From NCBI GenBank assembly GCA_012845835.1, contig JABAKD010000019.1, forward strand, positions 10,450,844-10,514,843: 64,000 bases of DNA, given 5' to 3'. The DNA comes from Undaria pinnatifida. Its lineage: Eukaryota > Sar > Phaeophyceae > Laminariales > Alariaceae. The notes beneath the pieces are model-generated. The model was not told the origin of the DNA. It ran no database searches and was given only the letters and a program-made list of their open reading frames with translations. A program made the position numbers and the translations under genes. Every line of letters starts with the position of its first letter. Positions within the stretch are counted from its first letter, which is position 1. This document shows positions 31,011 to 43,049 of this stretch, one piece after another.

Positions 31011-33059
31011 GTGAAACAATCAACATGGAGCTCGTCCGAGGGGATGTGCAACCACGCGCGTTGAACGTTTCTTGCTCCCTCCCCCCCCCGCCTCCGGAAC
31101 ACCCCTCCATCGCTACTGGAGGAACCTCCCGCCTCTATGTTTCTCCCAGCGTTTCACCCCAACCGTGTTTCGTGAGTTGATCCTGCCAATAAAACCAAAA
31201 AAAAAAAAGCAAGAGTGACCATCTAATGCGAAAGGGTGGGAGCATTCTACGTTTCTCCACTACTGCAGTACTCCGTAGTTCGTCTAAACTCGGGACCTTT
31301 GCCCACGCTGAATGAAGAGAAAACATATCGAAAAAGCTGGTCTTATGATGATGCGGGTCTACCATCGACCCGTGTGTAGCCGCCCACGTTGAACGGGAGA
31401 TAAACCCGTTGAAAACCAGGGAAAATCAAAACCAAAGAAGCAAAGTCTATAGCCTGTGATGCATGTCGTTCGCAAACTCCTCCAAATTTTTCAGCGCCTT
31501 CACGAATTTCCCCCAAACAGTCGGCCGGCCTGTCTCGCCTACCAAAAACAAAACCTACCGGATGTCCTGCCCTCCACGCGCAACATGCAAAACTCCCCCT
31601 CGAATCATCACAGGGGCGCGCGAAGAATGCTTCAGACTACACTTAACAGTCTTGTGGCTGTACATGCCGACTTGCCACCTGGGAGACTCCGAATGTTCAG
31701 CTTCTAAATGGCTGACTCCTTACCTCACAAACGCGCCAATCACCCCACCACCACCCCCGTCTCGCTTGCCCCGCCCCCCCTCCCTCCCGGTGAAGTCCGT
31801 TGATCCGTACCCTCGCAGGCGCCAACTCCTCTACTCCTACCCCCTCCCACACCTGACGTCTCTTTAACCCGACCTCATTGACCCCTATACCCCACAACCC
31901 TCTCGACCCTGACTCTATTTACCCTCCCGTGTCCCGACCATACATTACACAAGCGGAACAGTAACGTTATGGATCTACCTCTCTATAGATAGAACTCCGC
32001 GCACATACCCCACCCTCCTGCTGACCACCAGCGCCTGTCCAAAAAAGCTGCGCAAAAAAAAAAACACCACCGTATTCTACTGTACTGTTCCTACCGCTCC
32101 ACCCCTTCGGGGTTGTATCCAACGCCCCTCCCCGTAAAAAAAGCCTCCACAAAATCAATCGCGAAAACCAATGTCGCGACGCGGCCAACCGGGGCGACGG
32201 CATACGCGTCGTTTGAGAGGAAAACGCCGTTTTTTTCTATTGAGAGGAAACGCTGCTTTGTTTTTCGTTTACTCCCATCGATCCACACATGAGACACGCA
32301 TGCACCCTGCCCAACACATTACATGGAAACCCACGACAAGCGGGCACACGGCCAAGGGCAACGAGGGAAAAAAGGGGGGAGGGATTTTGAAGGGTAGCTC
32401 ACCCACGTTTTCTCCCACTCTTTTCTCTCTCTCTCTTCTCTTTCCCTCCTTCCCTTTCCCTTCTCTCTCTTTGATTTCTCCCCCCCCCTCCCTCACGCGT
32501 TGGAAAACCTCCAACACCACCGATAACACATGGTCGGATCAAACGTAAGGATCTCCCCCCCCCCCTCTCCAACTCCCGCCCTCCTTCCCCTCCGGTGCAG
32601 CAAAAACACCACCCCCAATAGCACACACGAACTGCACGCTCATGGTTTCATTGCCCCAAATGAGGGGGGAAAAGACCGCTTTCAATAAAAGAGCTGCAAA
32701 AATTATGACATGGAGAGATTTTACCAAACACATATCACATACGAAATACAAGTTTTCCGAAAAGTGGTGTGATCATGGGTGACTGAGAAGTCACGTACTG
32801 TCAACCAAGGATTGCGACCAGAATCCGACTTCTTTCTCTAAATATAATTGACCAATTAAGAACATTGCATGTATTGGAGAAAAAGACCTCTAGCGCCCAC
32901 AGTTTTCGTATATTTCTTGCCTCTCTCTAGGCAGGAAACGCCTCTGCCGCTGTATACATGCACGCCTCATAATAAAAAGTTCCACATGCCCTGCCCCTGT
33001 GGCATACCAGGCACAAACCCAACGAGGATCGATCACGCCTGTGGCAGAAAAAAAATACG
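31011..33059. other. No gene recognised
   Basis: A/C- and pyrimidine-rich DNA with a CTCTCT/TTTCCC tract at 32400-32480. None of the open frames shows a domain, a splice pattern or codon-like third-position variation. Confidence 0.45.
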
Positions 33060-33317
33060 GGCGCGTGCTACGATAAGAGGTGCACCACATTTTTTCTTTC
33101 AAGGTTCCTCAGTTTGGGAGCTTAAGACCTCTCCCAAAAAAACGGTTTTGGAGAAAAGTAAAAACTGCTAGGTACCGTATGATGTGGTCTAGGGTACACG
33201 TGGAGAATCAGGCGAAAAAAAAAAATGATTTCTTCCCGACGATTTTGGTTTAAGGTGCCTCGTCCTTCAGAAAACATTTCAGACGAAAAAAGGTATACCT
33301 CTATCGTAGCACGGGTC
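33060..33317. mobile_element. MITE-1 copy just beyond the 3' end of the Zn2Cys6 gene
   Basis: It starts GCGCGTGCTACGATAAGAGG and ends CTATCGTAGCACGGGTC at 33317, with AGTTTGGGAGCTTAAGACCT and CGACGATTTTGGTTTAAGGT inside. It lies only 39 bp past the stop codon on the - strand side, so it probably sits in the transcript's 3' UTR. Confidence 0.8.
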
Positions 33318-33355
33318 TACGCATCTACAGCACACATGAACCCCTTCCCCTACCT

Positions 33356-36300
33356 TCATCCCCACGCACCAACACCACCACCATCACCACCACCACGGCC
33401 ACCGTTTGGCTTGCGGTTCCGATCAGCGTCCCAAGCGCCGCCTCCTGAGCAGTCCCGGGACGCGCCCGGCAAAGAACGGTCGCGCGCCAACGTCATTAGT
33501 GACCAGGAGTTCCCCTTCCAGACAGGGCCTCTTTGCCGCGTCCTCCCCCCACCCCCATCACCCCCATCACCCCCGCCACCGCCACCACCACCACAGCCAC
33601 CGCCGCCGCCGCCACTGCGATTGTCGCCCGAAAGCTGAGCTGTCACGTTTTGTTCATCCACGTCCACAACTTTAGCATTGTCGGTGTCACCGATGTGGTG
33701 CGACTGCGACCACTCGCCCGCGTTCAAGGGTGGGATAGGTCCGCGCCGCATCCCTTCCTCCTCCGCCTTGACGAACATCCGCGTCCCAGCTGCTGCCGAG
33801 GTTCGGAGAGAGCCGTCGCGGTCACCGTGGGATTGCTGGTGCGACTGGATGACTTGTCCGAGACGCTGCTGGGGTCCGGGGAACGGCAATCGCAGCCTCA
33901 GGTTCGAATGCGCGGGCGCTGGGTCGGACGGAGTGAACACTCGCTCGTTTTCGTAGCACCACTTTGCATGTCCGTCATGTCGTGAGTGTCCGTCATGGCC
34001 GTGGGTTGTTCTGTCGTGCTCCTCGTACCCCCCCCCTTCATCGCCTCCACCATCGTCACCGCCGCCACCGCCACCGCAGCGCAAGTCGATGCGGCTGGAG
34101 GCGAAAAAAACGGTATCACCACCCTTCCCACCGAAGCTTCGGCTCCCGTTGCCGTTGCTGTTGGTGGACCTACGGCGATAGCCGTCCACGGTGACACGGT
34201 CGCCTGCGGCCCCAACACGCCAGCCACAGTCTCTGCCACCCCCACCGCCAACCCCACCGCCACCTCTAGAAGCCCGCCATTCGCCGCCGCCTTGCGTCAT
34301 GCCAAGACCTCTCTCGGTGCCCAAACACCCCTCTACAAAATCGCGCGGTCCCGGCTCGTCCCCGACACCACCAACACCACCGGGCCCAGATCGATGTGCG
34401 TAACTGCTTCCCTCGCGGGCGCTGCCACGGAAAATGCTCGAGGCTGTTCTCTCGGGCGCATCCCCGCGGTGTCCACTGCGGGCACGGTTCCCTATAGCGC
34501 CCGAGTAGAGCGGCGGCAGCTGTCGCCGTTCTGTAGTGGAGGTTACACCAGCGTCCGCACCGAGCCACGCCCGCCGTTGGCCCGTCCGTTGGCCCGTCCC
34601 CGTTACTCCCTTCTCATCCACACAAGCTCGCCCCTCCCGCCGCGCTTGCGTCTCGGAGTGCTGCCGGGAGTAGGGAGCGTCACGGCCACGGTCATCACCA
34701 CCACCACCACCGTCATCACCACCACCGCCACCGCCGCCGCGCGCGTCTTTCGATCGACTCCAACCGTCTGCTGGGTAAAGGCGGGGGTGATCTCCGGGGG
34801 CGCCCATTCTCCCGAGGGTCTCGGCGGGGGTCTTCCGCGGGGCATACTCCACTCTGCGACCGCTCATGACGTCGATGATGTCGGCCACGTCTTCGGTGGG
34901 GGGGCGCAGCTTAAGAAGAAGCTCGGTTGGGGCCATCAGGGGGCCCTGTTGAGGCCTTTGCGGTGGATGCTGTTGCCGCTGCCGTGAGAAGAAAAAAAAC
35001 ATCATGGTATACGAAAGCCGGGGTTGCGGGACAAGAGAGGGGGTGGAGCCGTTGAACGGGGGGGGGTGGTCGGTCCGAGACGGGGCTAGCGATCAGCGCG
35101 CGCAAGGCTCAACACAATTTCACACGAAAAAAAAAAGGAGCGCACGTTCGTATACCATACGTTGAGAGCCCGAGAGGCCACTGGCTGCCACTCCTACACC
35201 ACCTCATCGTGAACATCTCCCAACACTCCGAATATAAAACACGCCGAACCCCGCCGGCGAGCCCGACACCCATCGGAAAACCCCGTCCCGCAAAACCTCA
35301 CCGGTTGCTTGCCCCAGCCCTGATGCCCGGGAGTCCCTTGAGGGTGGCAGTTCGGGCGAATTCCGCCCGATCCCACCGACGGTTCCCACGCTTGCACACG
35401 CGGCCCAAACTCCTCCGACCCCACCTCCTCTTCAATCATGACACGACAGGACTCTCGCCGTAGCCCGCCAGCGCTCCACGATTCCCCACCGTTCCTGGTC
35501 TCGCCCCTGTTCCCGCGCACTTCCACCCCCCTGCCGCCGCCGCTTCCGTCCTCCCCCCATCCCGTTCGTATCGGTTCGTTAGCGCACGCCGCGTTACGGC
35601 TCTCTTCCCCCCCCCCCCATTCCGTTTTCGTCGGCCCATTATCGCGCGCGGCGTTTCCCCGCTCCCTCTCGCCCTCCCATCCCGTTCCCGTCTTCTGCAC
35701 GACAGCGTGGACTGCGTTATAAGGCGTCCGTTTTATCGCCGACTCCGCAGCGTTCGCTGCGGCTTGTTTTGCCGCCGCTACCGCCGCCGCCGCCGCTGTC
35801 GCCGTTGCCGCTGCCGTTGCCGCTGCCGTCGCCTCCGCCGTCGCCTTCGCCGTCGCCACCGCCACCGAACCTCTGGAGCTGACCATGTTGGCGCCACGCG
35901 TAGACACGTGGCCGCATGAGGTGGTAGCGGTGGCGGTGCCGGTGGCACGTTGTGCAGATGCATGGCCGCGTGAGGTGACCGTGGCGGTGGCGTGTTCGCT
36001 AGAATGCCACCCCTCCTCCGCGAGTACCGATCGACACTGCTTCTTCCTCGCCCACTCCTCCTCTTCTTCCTCGTGACGACGGTGGTGAACGCGGCGACAA
36101 TGCTTCTGCGTCCCCTCGCCTTCCTCTTCCTTCTCTTCCACCTCCTCTTTCTTTGGGCGGCCGTAGCGAACGCCGCGACAGTGCTTCCGCGCCTCCTTCC
36201 CTTCCACTCCCTCCTCCTTGTGAGGGTCGTGGCCAACGCGTCGGCGTTTGTTTCCCGTCTCCGAATCTCCGCAACGTTTTTCCTGTTTCAAGCGGAACCG

Positions 36301-37470
36301 CGGTTGAGCCTCCTCGGAATAACCCCCCACCTCCATCTCCTCCGTCTCCTGATGCTCCACTTTCAAGGGGGACACGGCAGGAAGCTCGGCGGAAGATGAG
36401 GACAGGTAAGGGGACGACGTAGGAGAGGAGGAGGAGGAGGTGGAAGGCAATGTGGCCGGCGACGAGGGGGAAGACGGAGCCATGCTCCTTTTTCTCCATT
36501 CCCCACTATCAGGATTTCGATCCTCGACACCATCGCCACCACCTACGCCGCAGCCACTCTCGCACCGCTTGTCGGCGACCGGCCGGCTTTTACCGCCGCT
36601 TCCGCTGACGCCGACGTCACGGGAAGAGACATCCTGCTTTACGCGTGAGGTCAGCACCCCTCTCGAGGGGAAACGCCTCTTTCTCGGAGGACCGTGGGAC
36701 CGCGACGAAGTAAGGTGAAAACCACCACCACCACCACCACCACCGCCACCACCTTCAGAGTCGCTACCCTTCCCAACTTTCTTGCTACCGCTACCGCTGT
36801 TACTGGTGCCGGTACCGGCCCCGGCACCACCACCGCCAACTTTTGCCGTGGGAACTTTCCCCTCCCCCTCACCCGTGCCCTCCCGTCTCGCAGGCGCAAC
36901 GTCAACGCTAACGCTAACCCCAACGCTCACGCCGACGCTAACGCTAACGTCAAGCTGGCGAGCCAACGCCGGCGGCTCCCTCTTCTCCACGGCTTTCTTA
37001 GCCCCAGCCTCGGCTCCGCCCCCCCGGGAATCACCGCCCCTCGCTCCGCCACCGCCATCGCTGCCGGACCCGGACGCATCGACTTCCACCGCCGGACCAC
37101 CACCAGCAGCAGCAGGAGCAGAAGAACAAGCCGGCCGCTGGACTGGTGTCTCGCATGACGCTGCTACACCAGCGGTGGTTGAATATGGCGCGCGCGACGG
37201 TAAGGTCTCGGCTTTGGCCTTCGTTGACGTCGTGGCCGCGGACTGAAGCGTGGCAGCAGGTGGGTACGTGCGACGGCGCCCGTTCCTGCTTCGGGTTTTG
37301 CTGTGAGGGTGATGTCCGTCGCGGGTCGGCGGCGGGGCGGGGCGTGGGGAGGGCGGCGTCTTGGGAGGCGGCCGTGGTGGCGGAGATGATGGCCGGTCGC
37401 AAGAAACTTTCCCCTGTTCTTGGTCTTGTTCTTCCACGGTCGCCTCTGCGCTGCAACTCACGCTACCGCC

Positions 37471-37512
<42 letters not shown>

Positions 37513-38085
37513 GCCGCCGCTGCTGCTGGTGATACTGCTGCTGCCGTTGCCACCACCGCCGCCGCTGCCTCCCCCGCCCCCACACGCATCACCGCTGTTA
37601 CCGCCCCCTCCCCCACGACCGCCGCCGCCACTCCCACCCCCACTTCCCCCTCCTCGTGCACCGCTGCCGCTAGCCTTGCAACCGCCAGCCTTGCTACCGT
37701 TACCTCTGCTGCCGTTAGCGGCGCTGCCACCACCACCACCACTAGCGCTGCCAGCCTTGTGGCTTTCAAGACGCCCCCCTAGCCTCTTCTTCGGTGCCTG
37801 CTCGCGCCCTCTCGCGGCCTTGCTTTTGCCGGCCGCCGTTGCCGCAGCAGCAGTTACCACCACGATGGCTGCCGCGATCTCCTTGTCAACTTTAGGGACT
37901 TCTTTTTGCACCTTGCTACGCCGCGGGGCGTATTTAGCCCCTTTCGCGGGTCCACTTTTGCGCCTCACGCTCCTTTCGCAGGTCTTGCCACGGCGGCAGC
38001 ACAGCGCGCAGGGCTCACCTCCGTCGCAGGCGCGCTTCATCTGCGCGCAGTAGTCGCAGCTTTTGCGGAGTTGCTCCTTCCCATC
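33356..38085 (-). CDS. Zn2Cys6 binuclear-cluster protein, two exons, 5' end missing
   Basis: Exon A (38085-35302) starts after GGCGTCAG and begins DGKEQLRKSCDYCAQMKRAC. It holds a perfect CX2CX6CX5CX2CX6C cluster (about 38058-37978) with a basic stretch after it (RRKSGPAKGAKYAPRRSK), the fungal-type DNA-binding module also known in stramenopiles. The rest is low complexity: Gly/Ser runs, Pro-rich and Val/Ser repeats, acidic/basic HCR-RRHEEEEEEW-like repeats and a Thr/Ala-rich segment. Exon B (34978-33356) gives a conserved-looking APTELLLKLRPPTEDVADII, then DVMSGRRVEYAPRKTPAETL, Gly-rich and His/Asp-rich parts, and a TGA. The joined length is about 1,468 residues. It is probably a nuclear transcription regulator; the target is unknown. 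No ATG precedes the cluster in frame (TAA at 38136), so an upstream exon must exist. Confidence 0.75.
34979..35301 (-). other. Intron of the Zn2Cys6 gene, 323 bp
   Basis: The donor is CAACCG|GTGAGG at 35302/35301 and the acceptor is TTTTTTTTCTTCTCACGGCAG|CGGCAA at 34979/34978 (- strand). Both exon ends are phase 0, so the two long frames join without a shift. Without splicing, the first frame would end at a TAG/TGA-type stop at 35194 after 36 more codons without domain likeness. Confidence 0.75.
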
Positions 38086-38413
38086 CTGACGCCACACGCA
38101 CAGACAAAAGTGGTGGTGGTTGTAGGAGGTAGATTACACCAGTGGTGTGTCGTCGCGTAACACAACGAGGGGAGAAGGGGGGGGGAGAGAGAAGGGATCA
38201 GCTAGGGAGTGGTTGTGTTGGATGGTCCTGCACACGGTAGAAAGGGGGAAGTCGCAGTGACATCATTGAAACTCTAAAATAATTAACAAATTTTGCGCGT
38301 TTCGCGCTTCAGACAGAGTGGAGAGCGTGGAATATGATATTCATCGCGCCCCTGCTCTTCGCGTATTTTCTTGGCCACCCGCTAGAGTACGGCAGTGACT
38401 TAAGGTGAGAAAC

Positions 38414-38581
38414 ACCAATATCAAGACAGTTACGACCAATATCAAGACAGTTACGGCCAATATCAAGACAGTTACGGCGACAGCAGAAACAACAAGAGCA
38501 AGAGCAAGAGCAGCAGCAACAAGAGCAAGAGCAAGAGCAGCAACAACAACACACCACCACCACCACCACCACCACCACCAA

Positions 38582-38649
<68 letters not shown>

Positions 38650-38800
38650 GGAGCAGCAACAACAACAGGAGCAGCAACACCAACACCACCAACACCACCA
38701 ACACCACCACCACCACCACCACCACCACCACCAACAATAGGAGCAGCAACACCACCAACACCAACAACAACATCAACAACAGCAACAACGGCACGCCTGT
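38414..38800. repeat. 21-bp triplet array followed by CAA/CAC/CAG microsatellite
   Basis: CCAATATCAAGACAGTTACG plus A/G is repeated three times (38414-38476). Compound AGC, AAC and CAC trinucleotide runs follow to about 38795. The open frames here (poly-Gln/His on +, poly-Leu/Val on -) are products of the repeat. The array lies upstream of the Zn2Cys6 gene, where its first exon and promoter should be. Confidence 0.8.
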
Positions 38801-39269
38801 ATAAAAAGAAAAGCAAAAATAAAGCACCCCGGACATATGCCACCAAACTGCCACGTTGCTCGCCCAAAGTCGATCATTTTACATGCGTACAGATTTTACG
38901 TTAGATTGGTCGTCACATGATTTCCCGCCCCTGGCCGAGGACACTAGATTTTTTTTATTAGTATCACGTTTTACTTTTTTTCTTTCCAACTCAGCTTTTG
39001 GACAAGTCACGGTCACAACACAGACGCACTACGTACAAACTTCATACTAATAACCATGCACGCTCGAACGACGCATAAAACAAGGGTTGAATATCGAGCG
39101 ATGATCGAGTTCAGATATTAGATGGTAAAGGATATCGATAAATCGAACACGAAACCGTTTTTGTATGACTAATTAAATCCTCCCCGCCGACGTCTCACCC
39201 ACGGTAAAAATATTCTGAAGTAAGACTATTAATAAACGTGTTATACCTGGCACCTGGCAAGTATTACCT

Positions 39270-39575
39270 GGTAACAAGCTGGTGCGTTCCATAGCTAGCT
39301 GTCAAATTTTTGTGGCCCTCGAAGCGATTTTTTTTAATAGTTTCCGTGCGCAAGAGTGATTAAATCAATACTGAGCGTCTTCGCGTCACCCTGTTGACTC
39401 TGGTATTATTAATAGCTAGTGTTAGCTAGCACTAAGGAGAGTCGCCGACGTATGATATATCCTTCATGAGGACATCCACACCTCCTAACACGCGCGATCG
39501 GAGAATCTATCACGCATCGCTTGCAAAGATGAGTTTCGACGAAATCCTCTACAATCTCACAGCTACTGCAGGTAG
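39270..39575 (+). mobile_element. Family F element
   Basis: In order: AAGCTGGTGCGTTCCATAGC, ATAGTTTCCGTGCGCAAG, CACCCTGTTGACTCTGGTA, GAGTCGCCGACGTATGATAT, ACACGCGCGATCGGAG and GCAAAGATGAGTTTCGACGA plus AATC. Close relatives are at 50835-51090, 55465-55655 and 58360-58610. No coding capacity; the class is unclear (possibly a 3' fragment of a non-LTR element). Confidence 0.6.
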
Positions 39576-39579
39576 GTAT

Positions 39580-40390
39580 ATATCTACGAAATTGTTCCAA
39601 GTATAATATATGTCAGCTGCGACTTCGATCAATTTAAGGGTCGATATCCACCTTTGCAAGCTGCACAATATGCAATCAAAACGCGATCGATACGATCTAT
39701 CGCAAGTTCGATTGTTCGATATATCCATAGAGTCCGTCATTCCGATATTTGGCAAGTTCGATATTTCATATATCGGTCTATCATACCGCGATTTAGATAT
39801 GCCGATATAGAAACAAAAGTCGGATACGATATCCAATAAATAGGTAGATCTATAGCACTTAGGACGAAAGTCCAGTCATGTATTGTATATACGATAGAAG
39901 TTTCAACTATCGCCACCCATCATCACCAATCATCACCACTCATCAATTATGAAATATTATCAACCCCTCCACCCCCAACCCATCAAACGCATGAATGCCT
40001 TCCAAAAAAAGGCCGAGGGGGTCCTGAGCTCTGAGGCCCGGGAACACAGCCGTAAAATTCTGCCAAATGAGCCAAAAGAGTGAGGAAAATGAAATGTTGC
40101 TGTAGCATACTATAACATCGCACTTGTAGAGAGTAATGTACACTCGAAACCTGTAAATGACAACCAACCAATAATACCGTGCAAGATCACGACTGCTGCT
40201 GCCGTGTGCGCGCGTATCTTTGTTGTGTGTGTTCGTCTTCACATCAAACCGTTCTTTCTACCCAACGACATCAGCACACCCAGTGTCCGTGCAGATTTTT
40301 CATCCTGTATACAAGTAGAGACATCAAAATTATGTGGTCACAGACTTTAGACCGATTATGTTTATATTTGCACCCTTCTATATCCAAACC
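39580..40390. other. A/T-rich DNA, GATAT-rich, no gene seen
   Basis: Between 39630 and 39840 the motif TTCGATAT/CGATATA recurs and gives overlapping open frames on both strands. Nothing resembles a domain. Confidence 0.4.
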
Positions 40391-40707
40391 GGTCGCCCCG
40401 GTGGCGTATCAGGTTATCCTCGAGCCTGGTATAGGTCAGTTTCGTGAGTTCGAGCCCCGCCGAGTGCATACTCGTATAAATTCGTTGGGACTTTTTCTTG
40501 TGCACAAATTGACTTGCGGAAAGCGCGAGAGCGTGAGTCAGCAACATTCGAGGAACAATCGACGAGCAGTGGGATTGCTGAACCCTATGCACGATAAAAA
40601 TTGAAGGCAAGAACCGGGGAGGAGAAGGGATGGCACCTGTGACCACGGCTTGTCCAGAAGCTGGAAAGTGAAAGTGTGCTAGAAAAAAAAAAAAAAAAAA
40701 AAAAAAA
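40391..40707 (+). mobile_element. SINE-A, full copy with A tail
   Basis: The head GGTCGCCCCGGTGGCGTATC, then AGGTTATCC and GAGTTCGAGCCCCGCCGAGT form A-box- and B-box-like pol III sites. The body continues CTTTTTCTTGTGCACAAATT, AAGCGCGAGAGCGTGAGTC, GGCAAGAACCGGGGAGGAGA and CCTGTGACCACGGCTTGTCC. It ends in about 26 A residues (40681-40706). Its long pure tail marks it as one of the youngest copies in the window. Confidence 0.85.
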
Positions 40708-41039
40708 CCACCACAACCAGTGTCCCTGCCAATGCCTCGTAGAAAGAGCTCTCTCTGTGGTCACAAACTACGAGACCGATACGAGACATACAAAACACAT
40801 TGCAAACACACCAAGGTGATTTAGCGATGCAACGCCAACAGCCATGACGAGCGGGCACGCGCGGGCAAAAAACAACAATATGTACCGGTAATCCAGCACA
40901 CCAGACTATTTCCAGTAAAACCGGAAAAGAAAAAGACGAGGCAGAAAAGAAGACCTGATTCAATCCAGAATGCAGAATACTTCGGAAAACGAGCACTCTA
41001 CGTAGCCATGCCGATTTCAGGCTAGGTGCCGGGTTCTTC

Positions 41040-41215
41040 TTTTTTCGCACGTCCTTCTGTTATATTCGCTCTTTTTCTTTTCTCGTTCTCCCTCCCTAGA
41101 CGTAACTTAGATCCGGGGTCATCAAGCAGGCTCTTCCCCCCCCTCCCCGCTGTTTTTTTCCGTCCTTTTTTATCCTTCCCTTCTTTCTTCTTTTTTTCGA
41201 GTGCCGCAAGTACGA
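41040..41215 (-). mobile_element. SINE-B body fragment
   Basis: It shows TCGCTCTTTTTC, CTCCCTCCCTAGACGTAACT and TAGATCCGGGGTCATCAAGC, the reverse of the SINE-B 3' body. The head is absent. Confidence 0.65.
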
Positions 41216-41539
41216 AAAGCGCGTAACCCCTTCTTGGGACTTAAGAGGGGAAATTGACGACGAAAATTGACGATTTCGGTGTCGGCCACTGCTAATTGCC
41301 GACAGTAAAAGCGGTGTCCGAACTACTTGTACAACAAAATCCGAAGGCTCGTACGGGCATTTGTACAGGACGGGCACAGCGTGATCCCTATATCTCGTGA
41401 TGCTGCGCGCTCACAGCTCCTCGTAGACACTTGAAAATATAGCAATCGTCTCTTTTTCGTCGCTTTGACTAAAATTATCAAAGTTTTACCAAACCCCCCC
41501 AAAGGGGGATTTCTTCGCTTGCACGTATTCACGCGGGTA

Positions 41540-41713
41540 CGGGGTAAACGGGAGCCCTGGGTTGGATGTTGTCGTGAAGGTATACCCGAGCTCCAGAGTG
41601 ACCGGAGCCTGTCCCGTGACCACGGACTTGATTATGCTCGAGTAAATGCGAGACCAACAACAACAACAACATCATCATCACATCATCATCATCATCATCA
41701 TTATCACCATCAA

Positions 41714-41751
<38 letters not shown>

Positions 41752-41808
41752 ACAACAACAACAGCAACAGCAACAACAACAACAACAACAACAGCAACAA
41801 CAACAAAA

Positions 41809-41842
<34 letters not shown>

Positions 41843-41847
41843 GCAGC

Positions 41848-41932
<85 letters not shown>

Positions 41933-41935
41933 CGC
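41540..41935 (+). mobile_element. Family D element with a 280-bp CAA tail
   Basis: The core AGCTCCAGAGTGACCGGAGC, then CTGTCCCGTGACCACGGACT and TGATTATGCTCGAGTAAATG is followed by CAA/CAG/CAT repeats to 41935. The same core with a CAA tail is at 51745-51965 and inverted at 42560-42900 and 57560-57770. Simple-sequence tails on a fixed core suggest retroposition. Poly-Gln, poly-Thr and poly-Leu frames here are artefacts. Confidence 0.7.
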
Positions 41936-41984
41936 AACACGCACATATGATATGTATGTACGAGTATCACAAAAAGACGGATAA

Positions 41985-42420
41985 AATACCCAAGACCAAC
42001 GCACGAATGGGTATGATAGGGTGGACCGGAACTGGACCAAGTCGGGCGGAAGGCTGTGTCCCCATAGCCGGGGATTTCGTGAGTGGGTGAGCTTGCGCAA
42101 GTTCCACACTGCCCGGAATGATGACGTTCCGGGTGGCTATCTCCACCGCACCTGACCCTCGGCAGGGGCCAGGTCGGGTTGACATACATACTCACGCATC
42201 CGTATGCAACGGGGGCAGCTTGCGCTGCCGGAGTAGTAACGGGGACCACCGGTAGGGACACCTCGCGCTATCGCTATCGTGGGAACCGAAGGACACGCGA
42301 GAAAACCAGCTGGATTGCGAATACAATTGAGTTAAATTGACACACGAGGTGTATGAAAATGCGTGGACGGACGTGGGTGGTGTTTATTTTTACCTATCCG
42401 AGGGAGGATGAAAAAAAAAG
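41985..42420 (+). mobile_element. Family C, near full-length copy
   Basis: It runs from GGACCGGAACTGGACCAAGT through CACCGCACCTGACCCTCGGC, AGTAACGGGGACCACCGGTA, CGCGCTATCGCTATCGTGGG and AACCAGCTGGATTGCGAATA to a tail-proximal ATCCGAGGGAGGATGAAAAA. A second long copy is at 62.42-62.88 kb. Shorter copies at 25.24, 44.3-44.58, 48.77-48.96 and 63.85 kb all keep the tail end. Confidence 0.75.
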
Positions 42421-42559
42421 AAGATACAATAAATTTCGACAGGGTAGGAGATACCCGGAAGGAGATATCGTACCACCAAAACACGCTCACACGATCACAC
42501 TCGCTTGTCACGCTGCAACGAGGCACGTATGTCGTATAACACGTGCACCACGGAGATTA

Positions 42560-42900
42560 CGAAATGTCGACAACAACAACAACAACAGCAGCGATGTCGA
42601 CAACAACAACAGCAGCGGTAACAACTACAACCACAACTACAACTAATGTAATGCAACCACGACACCAACACCACCACCACCAACAACAACCACCACCACA
42701 CACAGCAACATCTTGTTGTTCTCACATTAACTCGCATAATCAAGTCCGTGGTGACAGGACAGGCTCCAGTCACTCTGGAGCTGAGGAATACCCCAGGGAA
42801 AAAACACAAAACAACCCAAGGTGGTACACGCATTTATCACAGCTGACGGAATCCATACCTCCACCAGACACATATAAAAGTGAAATCGGGAGTCCGTCTA
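42560..42900 (-). mobile_element. Family D element, inverted
   Basis: Core GTCCGTGGTGACAGGACAGG, CTCCAGTCACTCTGGAGCTG and ATACCCCAGGGAAAAAACAC, with the CAA-type tail on its left (42570-42715). A shared distal part (TCACAGCTGACGGAATCCAT, AAAAGTGAAATCGGGA) also occurs in the copy at 57.6-57.77 kb. Confidence 0.65.
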
Positions 42901-43049
42901 CGGTGCGCCAGGTCCATACCGGTGCATACGACTCATTACTCGCGCCTGGAAAAACCGACTATACCGCTTGCTACCCAAGAAGGACTACCACGTATATATT
43001 ACACGTAGTATCCATCACTACGCATACGCACGACAGACGCAAGTCAATT

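Noticed and set aside
33406-34987. Long + strand frame opposite exon B of the Zn2Cys6 gene
   Set aside because: It is a composition shadow (Thr/Pro/Ala-rich); the - strand frame joins by phase to the zinc cluster.
35194-35301. Unspliced continuation of the Zn2Cys6 frame to a stop at 35194
   Set aside because: A clear donor and a long-pyrimidine acceptor join two phase 0 ends, and the unspliced tail lacks domain likeness.
38405-38854. Poly-Gln/His and poly-Leu/Val proteins
   Set aside because: Pure products of trinucleotide microsatellites; both strands and several frames are open.
40391-40460. Functional tRNA gene
   Set aside because: Promoter boxes are present but the arms do not pair well, and the same head is joined to SINE bodies in several places.
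41529-42261. Poly-Gln/Thr/Leu/Cys proteins
   Set aside because: They come from the CAA tail of family D and are open in all frames.
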